Counted from the first letter of the stretch, positions 17,360 through 25,678 are shown. The stretch is DNA of 64,000 nt from Bacillota bacterium (GCA_023409265.1 JAEYHZ010000037.1:1-64000), one strand, 5' to 3'. Translations and numbers: made by a program. The notes: generated by a model from the sequence alone, not told the origin.

Positions 17360-18913
17360 ATGAAACCTAAACTATTGGAAAGTCTGAGAAGTACAGCTTT
17401 AATCATTTTATCTGTTCTAGCGTTAATTTCAGTTTGTTTTGCTGCATACAGGGTGGTACATATGGTCAATAAAGCCAACGAAGTAAGTGTTGTGAGCAAT
17501 GGCAGCAATTCAGGTAAGGAAATCCAGGCGGAGAGTCCTACTGAAGCAACATTGGTGCTTTACGATGGCCCAAACTTGTTGAAACAGAACGGTAGTGTAA
17601 AAATCAGTGTTCAGGGCAAGCCGTTATTTGTCTATAATTGCCCGGTAAATAATACACATACATGGGTGGGAAGCAATGAGATAACTCCCGACAATGTGCC
17701 TATGAGCTATTTTGATTTTCAAGGTATGGTAAATATAAAAATACAAGTTAATAATCTTAAAAGTTTGGATGATGTTGTTGTAAGACCATTATCCTCCGGG
17801 ATTAAGCCTGAGGTTGAAGGCAATACCATAAGCTTTGATGTTAAAGATCCCGGTCAGTATAGCATTGAATACAATAATGATGTGAAAAACACAGTGTTTA
17901 TATTTGCAAATCCATTGGAAACCGATACTCCGGGCAAAAATGACAAAAACGTTTTATATTTGGGACCGGGTGTATGGGATATGGGAACCCTGACTCTGGA
18001 GGATAATCAAACACTTTATATCTCAGGCGGAGCTGTTGTTTACGGAAATGCCTATTCAAATGGGACAAAAAATGTATCAGTCAAGGGAAGGGGAATAATT
18101 GACGGAAGCAATTATTCAGGCTGGTTGACACCGGGCTCTACTGCAAAGGTGCCTGTCAATTTCGAACATGTTGAAAATCCAAGGGTAGAGGGCGTGATAC
18201 TGATGAATCCCAATGCATGGACTTTAAACTGCCTGAGCTGTACAAACGGAAGGATAGATGATGTAAAAATAATCTCTTCCAGGCAGAATGGTGACGGTAT
18301 TACTCTCCAGTCCTGTAATGATTTCAATATTTCCAATTCTTTTGTAAGATCCTGGGATGACAGTATAGTAGTTAAAAATTACGAAGGCAGTTCAAACAAT
18401 ATAAGGTTTTCCAATATGCTGATATGGACCGACCTTGCTCAATCCTGTGAAATAGGCTATGAAACAAATAAGGGAAACAGGCCTGATTCCAAAATAAGCA
18501 ATATATTCTACGACAACATAACTATACTTCACAACTTCCATAAACCGGTTATAAGCATTCATAACTCTGACAATGCCATTGTTCAGGATGTAAAGTACAA
18601 CAACATAATTGTTGAAGACGCGTCCATGGGACAGGGGGACGCAGGTGCAAACAGGCAGCTGATTGATTTCACAATTATGCAGAGCGGATGGAGTACAACT
18701 GCTGACCGGGGACATATAAAAAATATTTCCATAAATAATGTTAAAGTCCTGGATGGAAAATCCACTACTTCAAGAATGGTAGGCTGTGACAGTAAACATA
18801 AAATCGAAAATGTAACAATAAGCGGACTTGAAATATTGGGTAAAAAAATAACTTCTGCCAGGAGTGCCGGGCTTCTTTTGAATAAGTATGTATCAGGTCT
18901 GGAGTTTAAATAA
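17360..18913 (+). CDS. Membrane-anchored or secreted GH28-like beta-helix protein
   Basis: The start at ATG 17360 gives 517 residues (MKPKLLESLRSTALIIL...); GAAAGGA lies 12 nt upstream. A single hydrophobic segment at about residues 12-32 lacks a clear cleavage site, so the protein may be membrane-anchored or secreted. After a beta-sandwich of ~200 residues comes a right-handed beta-helix like that of polygalacturonase-type GH28 and dextranase GH49 enzymes: VKGRGIIDGSNYSGW, NPNAWTLNCLSC, SRQNGDGITLQSC and SWDDSIVVKNY, where GDG and DD resemble the catalytic Asp motifs. The terminal His motif of GH28 is not obvious. It leads a three-gene surface cluster (17.3-20.8 kb). Confidence 0.75.
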   Translation: MKPKLLESLRSTALIILSVLALISVCFAAYRVVHMVNKANEVSVVSNGSNSGKEIQAESPTEATLVLYDGPNLLKQNGSVKISVQGKPLFVYNCPVNNTHTWVGSNEITPDNVPMSYFDFQGMVNIKIQVNNLKSLDDVVVRPLSSGIKPEVEGNTISFDVKDPGQYSIEYNNDVKNTVFIFANPLETDTPGKNDKNVLYLGPGVWDMGTLTLEDNQTLYISGGAVVYGNAYSNGTKNVSVKGRGIIDGSNYSGWLTPGSTAKVPVNFEHVENPRVEGVILMNPNAWTLNCLSCTNGRIDDVKIISSRQNGDGITLQSCNDFNISNSFVRSWDDSIVVKNYEGSSNNIRFSNMLIWTDLAQSCEIGYETNKGNRPDSKISNIFYDNITILHNFHKPVISIHNSDNAIVQDVKYNNIIVEDASMGQGDAGANRQLIDFTIMQSGWSTTADRGHIKNISINNVKVLDGKSTTSRMVGCDSKHKIENVTISGLEILGKKITSARSAGLLLNKYVSGLEFK

Positions 18914-18937
18914 GTGTTGGAGTGGAGAGGAGCACAG

Positions 18938-19001
18938 CGTGAAAAATAACTTTACGTAACCATCGCTATTTTCACGCATCAAAAACCTGCAAGCAGGTTT
19001 T
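18938..19001 (+). other. Tandem stem-loops between surface-protein genes
   Basis: CGTGAAAAATA (18938-18948) pairs with TATTTTCACG (18967-18976). AAAACCTGC (18982-18990) pairs with GCAGGTTTT (18993-19001). An outer AGCACAGCG...CGCTCTGC pair may close around both. The second hairpin is not followed by a long T tract, so partial termination or mRNA stabilisation is more likely than a full stop. Confidence 0.5.
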
Positions 19002-19047
19002 CATTGCTATTTATGTCGCTCTGCACGGCAGCGGAATGGAGATTAAT

Positions 19048-19719
19048 ATGAAAAATCGAAAGCTAATGGGAATTCTACAAATTTTAATAATACTATCTAT
19101 GGGTATAGCAGCAATAACATATGTGCTTGACGACGGAGCTTATAAAACAGTTCAGTCTGATAAAGAAGGACAAAACGGAGCTGTTCAAAAAACTCCGGTG
19201 CAGGCGGGTAACGGAACGACAACAATTGTGGCATCACCCAGCCAGACCCAAGCTGAAACGCCTGTATTCGCCAATGAGTTAACTGCCCTGGTTGAAGATT
19301 TGGGGCAGAATCTGGCCTTGAAAAAGGCTGTTTCAGACAATGGCAATAATGATGTATATGAAGCGAAAAACGCAACGGACGGGATACCGCAGACATACTG
19401 GGAAGGAAAACCTGCAGGTTATCCAAATATAATTACCGTTGATCTGGGTACATCCAAAAGTATTTCAAAACTACGAGTCAGATTGAATCCTGAAGTAGTA
19501 TGGAGTAAAAGGACTCAAAATTTTTCGGTAATGAGCAGCGCCGATGGGAGAGCTTTTAAGGAAATAGCTGCTGCCAGGGATTACGATTTTGATCCTAAAA
19601 CTGGAAATATGGTATTGGTAACCCTTGATAAAGTAGTTGAAACACAATATGTTCAATTACAATTTACTAAAAATACCGGCGCAAGTGCAGCTCAAATTGC
19701 TGAGTTGGAGGTCTATTGA
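19048..19719 (+). CDS. Exported F5/8 type C (discoidin) domain protein
   Basis: The start ATG 19048 has GGAG 7 nt before it; ATG 19036 is an alternative. The 223-residue product has an N-terminal hydrophobic segment (LMGILQILIILSMGIAAITYVL), a low-complexity Gln/Thr/Pro linker to about residue 75, and a discoidin/CBM32-like beta-sandwich: NLALKKAVSDNG, NATDGIPQTYWEG, ITVDLGTSKSISKLRVRL, FSVMSSADGRAFKEIA, and a closing IAELEVY. Such domains bind carbohydrates or cell-surface polymers. It lies between a beta-helix protein and another anchored protein, probably in one operon. Confidence 0.8.
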   Translation: MKNRKLMGILQILIILSMGIAAITYVLDDGAYKTVQSDKEGQNGAVQKTPVQAGNGTTTIVASPSQTQAETPVFANELTALVEDLGQNLALKKAVSDNGNNDVYEAKNATDGIPQTYWEGKPAGYPNIITVDLGTSKSISKLRVRLNPEVVWSKRTQNFSVMSSADGRAFKEIAAARDYDFDPKTGNMVLVTLDKVVETQYVQLQFTKNTGASAAQIAELEVY

Positions 19720-19779
19720 TCAGGTGACGGATATTAATTATGTTAATAGGAACAAAATAGTTTTATTAGGAGGGATAGC

Positions 19780-20769
19780 TTGACTATGAAAAACATTTTG
19801 GGAAGGTTCAGGATTTTCAAGCTGGTTATATGCGTATTTATTTCAATATTCATTGTAATACTTTCGTTTACTTATCTTTCAGCTTCATCTGCTGATTCAA
19901 AGGAGATAGTTCTTTTTGATGACTTTAACAGAGAGGACCTTGGAGTAGCCGGTGAGGGAGGAGCCTACAACGCACCAAACTCGGCCGGTATTGCTATTTA
20001 CTGGATTCAGATGGCTAATGCCAAAGCTCAGGTACAAAATAATGCACTGGAACTGACTTTGAATAAAAACGGATGGTATGGCGAGGGGGTTGCATTTAAA
20101 GATCCGCAATACAGGTATATTATTATTAAAATTAAAGGGGAAAAAGGTGGAGAGGAAAAACTGTTATCAATAAACCCCGATGCAAAGGGCTTAAAGAAGT
20201 TTAATCAGTTAAAGGGCCCCGATGGAAAACCCATTCCTAAAATCACAAAAGATTATCGGAATATCGTAATTGATATAAAACAGTCTGGACTGGACCTACC
20301 CAATGGCTTTGAGGCCATTCATTTTAATAATACTGCTCCATTAACCGTATGCATAGATGAAATCTACCTTTCAAACACCGGTGTTCCGGTGGACTTATCC
20401 AAATATATTGCTGCTCAGGTGGAAAGTACTGCCGAAGCGCCAATCAAATCTGTTTCTGATGGAACTGTTACCAATGCCGGTCCTTCAACCGACAGTGGTT
20501 CAACTGTCAATGGATCAACCACCAGTAGTTCAAGTGCCAATGAATTAACCGCGAGTGGTTCAACTGTCAGTAGTTCAACTGATGGTGCTCCGGCTGCCGC
20601 TACTTCAACTACTGGCACAGTGACAGGAGATACTGCCATGGACAATTCAAATTCCGGTGCAGCCGGCAGCAAAGTTATCCACATTTCCATAATTATTGCC
20701 ATAATGGCTGTGTTGATTGCCGGTGTTGCTTATAATTCGTTTATTAGAAAGGTTAATATAAAAGAGTAA
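19780..20769 (+). CDS. Surface protein with jelly-roll domain, Ser/Thr linker and C-terminal anchor helix
   Basis: About 329 residues from TTG 19780, 6 nt after AGGAGG; ATG 19786 is also possible. Residues 12-36 form a signal or anchor helix. Residues ~43-205 look like a carbohydrate-binding jelly roll (VLFDDFNREDLG ... GFEAIHFNNTAPLTVCIDEIYL). Residues 215-290 are a Ser/Thr/Ala-rich linker encoded by degenerate ~30-bp DNA repeats (GTTCAACTGTCA recurs). Residues ~297-318 form a membrane helix followed by the basic tail RKVNIKE. This topology fits a wall-spanning surface protein. Cotranscription with the two upstream genes is likely from the spacing. Confidence 0.65.
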   Translation: MTMKNILGRFRIFKLVICVFISIFIVILSFTYLSASSADSKEIVLFDDFNREDLGVAGEGGAYNAPNSAGIAIYWIQMANAKAQVQNNALELTLNKNGWYGEGVAFKDPQYRYIIIKIKGEKGGEEKLLSINPDAKGLKKFNQLKGPDGKPIPKITKDYRNIVIDIKQSGLDLPNGFEAIHFNNTAPLTVCIDEIYLSNTGVPVDLSKYIAAQVESTAEAPIKSVSDGTVTNAGPSTDSGSTVNGSTTSSSSANELTASGSTVSSSTDGAPAAATSTTGTVTGDTAMDNSNSGAAGSKVIHISIIIAIMAVLIAGVAYNSFIRKVNIKE

Positions 20770-20795
20770 TAATATCGTAGCCTTCACAATATTTG

Positions 20796-20804
20796 TGGTA
20801 TAAT
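20796..20804 (+). promoter_or_regulatory. Extended -10 promoter for the GNAT gene
   Basis: TGG-TATAAT at 20796-20804 is an extended -10 element 30 nt before the predicted start codon. No convincing -35 is seen. Confidence 0.5.
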
Positions 20805-20834
20805 TATGAAAAACTGGAACAGGAGTATAAAACC

Positions 20835-21317
20835 ATGATTTTCAGACAGGCTAAACCTGAGGAGATATTATCACTATTTGAAGAGGGCTATAAGGAATGG
20901 AGCAAGAACAGGACCTTTGAACAATACTGTATTGATAACGGCAAGGAAGACAATTATGGAACAAGGTATGTTATCGAGGTAGATTTACAGATAGTCAGCT
21001 CAACAATTGTTTTGAAGCTTAAGGAGTTTAACGGGAGGAAAGTATATGGTTTCGGGTCTGTATTAACTCCTAAAATTTATGCCGGTAACGGTTATGCAAC
21101 TGAATTACTGAATAATTGTATAAAGCTGATACAGGGTGACGCTGTTATATTCCTGTTTTCTGATATAAACCCTGCGTTTTATGAAAAATTCGGATTCAGG
21201 ATACTGCCTCCTCAGCTTCAAAAAAAAGAAAAGAGTGTCTGTATGGCATATTGTACCGATGGAATTTGGGAGGAAATTTTAGCAAGCTCAATAGATAAAC
21301 TTCCCGGTTACTTTTAA
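20835..21317 (+). CDS. GNAT-family N-acetyltransferase
   Basis: The start ATG 20835 follows AGGAG and gives 160 residues. The acetyl-CoA binding core is visible: VYGFGSVLTPKIYAGNGYATELLNNC (motif A, with an N-G-Y-A variant of the Q/RxxGxG/A loop), then FSDINPAFYEKFGFRILP (motif B). The N-terminal FRQAKPEEILSLFEEGYKEW resembles the enhanced-intracellular-survival or phosphinothricin-type subset. The substrate is unknown. It has its own extended -10 promoter. Confidence 0.8.
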   Translation: MIFRQAKPEEILSLFEEGYKEWSKNRTFEQYCIDNGKEDNYGTRYVIEVDLQIVSSTIVLKLKEFNGRKVYGFGSVLTPKIYAGNGYATELLNNCIKLIQGDAVIFLFSDINPAFYEKFGFRILPPQLQKKEKSVCMAYCTDGIWEEILASSIDKLPGYF

Positions 21318-21385
21318 CATGAGCCGTTTACCAATTAGTTATATGGACAAATAAATAATAAAACTAAGAAAAGCAGGTAAGCTCT

Positions 21386-21880
21386 ATGTCACAGGTATTT
21401 TTGATTTCAGATATGCATTTCGGGCATGCCAATATAATAAAGTATGAAAACCGTCCTTTTACCAATGTTGATGAAATGGATACCACATTAATCAGCAATT
21501 GGAATAAAGCTGTCGGCAAGGGCGATAAGGTTTTTATTCTTGGAGATGTATCGTTTTACAACAAAGAAAAAACCAAATCAATATTTGAAATGCTCAATGG
21601 CAATAAAATTCTTATTTTAGGGAATCACGACAAGGACAGGTCTTTAGCATGGTGGAGTGAAACGGGCCTGGACGAGGTATACCAGTATCCTATTGTCTAC
21701 AATGACTTCTATATTTTATCCCACGAACCTGTATATCTCAGTGAAAATATGCCTTACGCCAATATACACGGGCATACTCATCATCTTAAATATGCTGACA
21801 AGCAATTTTTTAATGTAAGTGTTGAGTGTATCGGCTATACTCCGATTAGCTTTGACAAGGTTAAAGAACAGTTTATATAA
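21386..21880 (+). CDS. Calcineurin-like metallophosphoesterase
   Basis: All five metallophosphoesterase blocks are present in 164 residues: SDMHFGH (D and H), GDV, GNHD, SHEP and HGHTH. The length and block spacing fit the small cytosolic phosphoesterase group that starts with FLISDMHFGHANII, found in many Firmicutes and phages. It hydrolyses phosphomono- or diesters with a dinuclear metal centre; the substrate is unknown. A weak GCAGGTAAG-type ribosome binding site precedes ATG 21386. Confidence 0.88.
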   Translation: MSQVFLISDMHFGHANIIKYENRPFTNVDEMDTTLISNWNKAVGKGDKVFILGDVSFYNKEKTKSIFEMLNGNKILILGNHDKDRSLAWWSETGLDEVYQYPIVYNDFYILSHEPVYLSENMPYANIHGHTHHLKYADKQFFNVSVECIGYTPISFDKVKEQFI

Positions 21881-21890
21881 ATACTGTATA

Positions 21891-21920
21891 TTGACTTATG
21901 GGAAAGGTTTACATTAAAAT
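21891..21920 (+). promoter_or_regulatory. Putative promoter of the ABC-F gene leader
   Basis: TTGACT (21891-21896) and TAAAAT (21915-21920) with an 18-bp spacer. This would give a 5' leader of about 420 nt before the ABC-F start codon. A second TATAAT without a good -35 lies at 21943-21948. Confidence 0.45.
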
Positions 21921-21980
21921 AAATTTGTCTGCTGTAGTTTAATATAATTAATTAAAAAGTATTGAAGGGAGCATTGAAGT

Positions 21981-21998
21981 ATGAAAACAGTTCTTTAA
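21981..21998 (+). CDS. Leader peptide MKTVL upstream of the ABC-F gene
   Basis: ATG 21981 preceded by GAAGGGAG encodes MKTVL and stops at 21998. A very short frame with a good ribosome binding site, followed by hairpins with U tracts and then an ABC-F gene, is the usual layout of ribosome-mediated antibiotic-responsive attenuators. In such systems a drug-stalled ribosome on the leader frame changes folding and lets RNA polymerase read through. Confidence 0.55.
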   Translation: MKTVL

Positions 21999-22116
21999 TA
22001 ATCAATTGAATAATTGTACCTGAAGAAGATTGTACCTGGAACATCGGGTTTCTTTGTTACTCTTCCGACGGATGCATGATTGATTGTTAAGAACCACGTA
22101 TTCATTGCAACCTTTT

Positions 22117-22158
22117 AACATATTGCAATATGTTCCGTGCTTAACTGCACGGTTTTTT
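22117..22158 (+). terminator. Attenuator-type terminator in the ABC-F leader
   Basis: CCGTGC-TTAACT-GCACGG (22135-22152) is followed by TTTTTT. It is preceded directly by another perfect hairpin, AACATATTGCAATATGTT (22117-22134). GGAACAT at 22038-22044 can pair with ATGTTCC at 22130-22136, and GTTAAG near 22085 with CTTAAC at 22140-22145, so an antiterminator fold is possible. Confidence 0.7.
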
Positions 22159-22180
22159 ATTTTCCAGGAAAGGTACACGC

Positions 22181-22214
22181 GCAAACAAAAGTGGCTTTGC
22201 CACATTTGTTCCTG
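22181..22214. repeat. Dispersed palindromic repeat, copy 2
   Basis: GCAAACAAAAGTGGCTTTGC followed by CACATTTGTTCCTG is the inverted counterpart of the element at 12954-12986, differing at a few bases. It folds into a hairpin within the ABC-F leader, between its two terminator-like stems. Confidence 0.5.
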
Positions 22215-22258
22215 TCCTTTAAATCCAGCAGGTGACCAGGAGAATGTATGAATTCAGA

Positions 22259-22299
22259 AAAAGGCTGCAAGTGAACACTGTGTTCATTTGCAGCCTTTT
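22259..22299 (+). terminator. Second hairpin just before the ABC-F gene
   Basis: AAAAGGCTGCAAGTGAACA (22259-22277) pairs with TGTTCATTTGCAGCCTTTT (22281-22299) over 19 positions with one wobble, ending in TTTT, 48 nt before the start codon. It may be a second attenuator or may stabilise the mRNA start. Confidence 0.65.
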
Positions 22300-22347
22300 G
22301 TGCATGTGCCTGGGAATTGAATTTGATATATGAAATGAGGGATGAAT

Positions 22348-24291
22348 ATGCTTGAATTGACAATGTATAACGTAATGAAACACTATGGGGAGAACTTTAT
22401 ATTGAATAATGCAGGTTTTACTGTATATGAGGGTGACAGGGTCGGTATTGTCGGAGCTAACGGAAGCGGAAAAAGTACCATACTAAAAATATTGGCAGGT
22501 ATTGAGCCAATGGATATAGATTACAGGAAGATATGCGAAGGCAGGAGCCGGATTCTTATGCCAAAGGGTACAACCATTGCCTATCTTGAGCAATTACCTG
22601 AATTTTCAGAGAACTCTGCGGTAATTGATATTTTAAATCTGGCCTTCCAGGACCTAATTGATCTTGAAGAAGGATTAAAGGAATTGGAAATAAAAATGGC
22701 GCATTTGGAAGGAGCACAGCTTGAGAGCACACTGAAGAGATACAGCCAGTTGCAGCAGGAATATGACTCCAAAGGCGGATATGACAGAAACGAGAAATTA
22801 AACAAGGTCTGTACAGGCTTAAAGTTTGATGCAGAATTCCTGCAAAAGCAATTCTGCGTTTTAAGCGGCGGTGAAAAAACAACTGTCAACCTGGCTAAAA
22901 TCCTGTTGGAAAAACCTGAAATCCTACTTCTTGATGAACCAACCAACCATCTGGATATGGATTCTGTGGAATGGCTTGAAAAGTACCTGAAGAGCTATAA
23001 GGGAATTGTCATTATAGTATCCCATGACAGATATTTTCTGGACAATGTTGTTACAAAAATTGTCGAGGTTGAAAACAGACAATGTGAAACCTACAAAGGA
23101 AATTATTCTGAATATGTTAAGCAAAAAGAAGAGGATATGCTTATCCAGTTCGAAAATTACAAGGAACAGAAAAAGAAAATCAACGCAATGGAAAATGCCA
23201 TCAAGGATTTGAGAGATTGGGCTCAAAGAGCTGATAACAACAAGTTTTTCAGAAGGGCTTTCAGCATGCAGAGGAAACTGGACAAAATGGAAAGAATAGA
23301 AAGGCCTGATTTTGAAAGGAAGAGTATTAAGATCAGTTTTAAAGGCAGCGAACGCTCAGGTTTTGAGATAATAAAGGTAGGTGAATTGACAAAACAGTTT
23401 GGCAGCAGGCTTATACTTGATAATGTTGAGCTGTATGTTACGCTGGGGGAAAGAGTGGCGCTGATTGGGCCTAATGGCAGCGGAAAAACCAGCTTTCTTA
23501 AAATGCTTTTAGGTGAAATGAATCCTGACAAAGGTAAGATTATTCTGGGAGCAAATGCAAAAATAGCATACCTGCCTCAGATAATTACCTTTGATGATGA
23601 AGAGCTAACTGTTATCAACTGCTTCCGGGACGATAAAATAATTACAGAGGGAAAAGCCCGCGAATATCTATCTAAATTCATGTTCTTTGGAAGAGATCCG
23701 TATAAAAAGGTAAAACATTTGTCCGGTGGTGAAAAAGTAAGACTTAAACTCGCATCATTGCTGTTTCAGGAAATTAATGTGCTTATTCTGGATGAACCAA
23801 CAAACCATCTTGATATTGATTCCATAGAAGTTCTGGAAGAGGCCCTTGAGGATTTTAAAGGGACTATTTTCTTCATATCTCATGACAGATACTTTATAAA
23901 CAAGGTGTGCAGCCGTCTGGTGGCTGTTGAAGGAAATAAGCTTGTAAATTATGAGGGGAATTATGACTTCTACAGGAATAAGATAAGTGAACGACTGCTG
24001 CACAGTGAAGAGACAATTGCTGCTAAAAAGCCTGTAGCAATCCGGAATACTGCAGCACCTAAAACACGGGAACAGGATTTTAGTGGAAAAAGAAATACGA
24101 TGGAGTTATCGAAACTTGAGGAAAGAATTAAACAAATTGAGGAAGAGGTAAAGGAACTGGACAAAGCAATGTCACTACCCGGAGTGGATCATCTGGAGCT
24201 TAATCAGCTTTTCAGCAAAAGAGAAGAGCTGAGTCAACAGCTGGATGGGCTGCTGGAGGAATGGGTAGACACTCAGGGCTGTAAAAAATAA
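22348..24291 (+). CDS. ABC-F family ATPase (putative ribosome protection protein)
   Basis: I choose ATG 22348, 6 nt after GAGGG, giving 647 residues. Two ATP-binding cassettes occur without membrane domains: first GANGSGKST, LSGGEKTT and LLLDEPTNHLD; second GPNGSGKTS, LSGGEKVR and LILDEPTNHLD. Between them lies the ~80-residue P-site tRNA-interaction linker (EENMLIQFENYKEQKKK-like, RRAFSMQRKLDKMERIERP). The first cassette contains an arm insertion near residues 85-150. The C-terminal ~90 residues form a coiled coil. This layout matches antibiotic-resistance and translation-factor ABC-F proteins. The attenuator-like leader argues for drug-inducible resistance to PTC-targeting drugs; the drug class cannot be read from sequence. 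Confidence 0.9.
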   Translation: MLELTMYNVMKHYGENFILNNAGFTVYEGDRVGIVGANGSGKSTILKILAGIEPMDIDYRKICEGRSRILMPKGTTIAYLEQLPEFSENSAVIDILNLAFQDLIDLEEGLKELEIKMAHLEGAQLESTLKRYSQLQQEYDSKGGYDRNEKLNKVCTGLKFDAEFLQKQFCVLSGGEKTTVNLAKILLEKPEILLLDEPTNHLDMDSVEWLEKYLKSYKGIVIIVSHDRYFLDNVVTKIVEVENRQCETYKGNYSEYVKQKEEDMLIQFENYKEQKKKINAMENAIKDLRDWAQRADNNKFFRRAFSMQRKLDKMERIERPDFERKSIKISFKGSERSGFEIIKVGELTKQFGSRLILDNVELYVTLGERVALIGPNGSGKTSFLKMLLGEMNPDKGKIILGANAKIAYLPQIITFDDEELTVINCFRDDKIITEGKAREYLSKFMFFGRDPYKKVKHLSGGEKVRLKLASLLFQEINVLILDEPTNHLDIDSIEVLEEALEDFKGTIFFISHDRYFINKVCSRLVAVEGNKLVNYEGNYDFYRNKISERLLHSEETIAAKKPVAIRNTAAPKTREQDFSGKRNTMELSKLEERIKQIEEEVKELDKAMSLPGVDHLELNQLFSKREELSQQLDGLLEEWVDTQGCKK

Positions 24292-24407
24292 AATGTTAGT
24301 TATACTAAATAGAATAATTTTCATGGCTTAAATGGACATAATAACTATTAATCTTTATAGCTATTAATCTTTATTGATAAAAAATGATTATGAAAGGAAG
24401 TCCAACC

Positions 24408-24878
24408 ATGAGAATCGAAAGTTATTTTGGAAATATGAAAGAAGCAAATGGGACAGTTGAAAAGCTAAAAACGATGGGTTATAAAAGTGCATTTATAGAT
24501 ATAAATGAAGGAAGAAATGAAGATAGAAACTTGCAGACAAATTTGGCTGGGACTGAAACAGCAATAAGTTTATCTGATTTAGTCCTGGAAGGTACTAATG
24601 CAAAAGGTACCTCAATGGATAAGTCACCTTTGAAGGCGGCAAGTCCCATGGTTAGCGGCATGGGAACCTTTGATGAAATAGCGGATGTTAAATGCAGGCT
24701 GGTGGTTGAAGCCGGTGAGAATGATAAGGATAAGATAGAACAAATAATCCGTGAAGCAGGGGGCATGCTTGATAATCCAAATATCAGAAAACCCAGGCTG
24801 AGGAACGATGCAGAGATCTCAATAAACAATACACTGCTGGAAACAAGAGAGTTTCTGGAGTCCCAGGAAAAAAGATAA
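24408..24878 (+). CDS. Small stress-type protein (YflT-like ferredoxin-fold domain)
   Basis: I place the start at ATG 24408 (MRIESYFGNMKEANGTVEKL), giving 156 residues; AAGGAAG precedes it. The N-terminal MxxESYFG...A...V..L..MGY pattern resembles YflT/general-stress 17M-type domains that sense flipping or clefts of an alpha/beta sandwich; a similar N-terminus occurs at 34521. A glycine-rich middle (MVSGMGTFDEI) is followed by KCRLVVEAGENDKDKIEQII, which looks like a betaalphabeta unit. Function unknown. It is followed by its own terminator. Confidence 0.6.
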   Translation: MRIESYFGNMKEANGTVEKLKTMGYKSAFIDINEGRNEDRNLQTNLAGTETAISLSDLVLEGTNAKGTSMDKSPLKAASPMVSGMGTFDEIADVKCRLVVEAGENDKDKIEQIIREAGGMLDNPNIRKPRLRNDAEISINNTLLETREFLESQEKR

Positions 24879-24884
24879 CCAGTT

Positions 24885-24924
24885 AAAAACAGCTATCGGA
24901 GTTATTTTCCCGTTAGCTGTTTTT
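24885..24924 (+). terminator. Intrinsic terminator
   Basis: AAAAACAGCTATCGG (24885-24899) pairs with CCGTTAGCTGTTTTT (24909-24923), ending in a T run. Confidence 0.85.
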
Positions 24925-25027
24925 GCTTATTACAGAACTTGAGTAATATGGTAAAATAAATTTGTATTGCTTACAAAGTTAGTAAATGAAAAATAAATTA
25001 AACTTTACATTAAGGAGAGTATATTCT

Positions 25028-25414
25028 ATGGAAATGAAAAGCACACCTGCTTCGACTATAGATGATTACATTGTACAATTTGATCCAGAGACACAAAAAA
25101 TACTTCAAGACATTAGAAAATGTATAAAAGAGGCCGCTCCCGAGGCTGAGGAAAAGATAAGCTATCAGATGCCTACTTTTTATCTCAAAGGAAATCTTGT
25201 TCATTTTGCGGCCTTCAAAAAACATATAGGGTTCTATCCTGCCCCAAGTGGAATTGAGGCTTTTCAGCCTGAACTGGCAGGGTATAAAGGAGCAAAAGGC
25301 TCGGTACAGTTTCCAATTGACAAGCCCATGCCCTTTGATTTGATAAGCAGAATAGTAAGATTCAGGGTGGCTGAAAATATTGAGCATGCAAATTCCGGGA
25401 AAAAGAAAAAATAA
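25028..25414 (+). CDS. DUF1801 (YdhG-like) domain protein
   Basis: From ATG 25028, after AAGGAGAG, 128 residues are encoded. The motifs of the DUF1801 family are complete: IDDYIVQFDPETQKILQDIR, EAEEKISYQMPTFYLKG, HFAAFKKHIGFYPAPSGI, KGAKGSVQFPIDKPMPFDLI. The fold is a compact alpha/beta cytosolic domain; some members are annotated as iron chaperones, without strong general proof. It is a single gene followed by the 17-bp tandem repeat array. Confidence 0.88.
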   Translation: MEMKSTPASTIDDYIVQFDPETQKILQDIRKCIKEAAPEAEEKISYQMPTFYLKGNLVHFAAFKKHIGFYPAPSGIEAFQPELAGYKGAKGSVQFPIDKPMPFDLISRIVRFRVAENIEHANSGKKKK

Positions 25415-25454
25415 TGAAAATCCCGAAGTGAAAGTAAATACTTAAACTGATTAC

Positions 25455-25623
25455 GAACCAAAATACATTTAGTATCAAGAAACATTCAGAACCAAGAAAC
25501 ATTCAGTTTCAAAATCATTCGGAACCAATATACATTAAGTATCAAGAAACATTCAGAACCAAGAAACATTCAGTATCAAGAAACATTCAGTACCAAGATA
25601 CATTCAGAACGAAAACACATAAA
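25455..25623. repeat. Array of ten degenerate 17-bp tandem repeats
   Basis: Ten consecutive units fit GWAYCAAGAAACATTCA (W = A/T, Y = C/T). Units starting at 25472, 25489, 25539, 25556 and 25573 are nearly identical, with GTATCAAG and GAACCAAG forms alternating; the outer units have diverged, and the fourth is 15 bp. There are no unique spacers, so it is not a CRISPR array. It is non-coding and ends 55 nt before a lipoprotein gene. Confidence 0.85.
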
Positions 25624-25678
25624 TGAACTGAAAAAATTCATAGATTTATTATGATAGAATATTTAGGGTGGAGGTTTT

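Noticed and set aside
25455..25623. CRISPR array
   Set aside because: The 17-bp units abut without unique spacers and are too short and degenerate.
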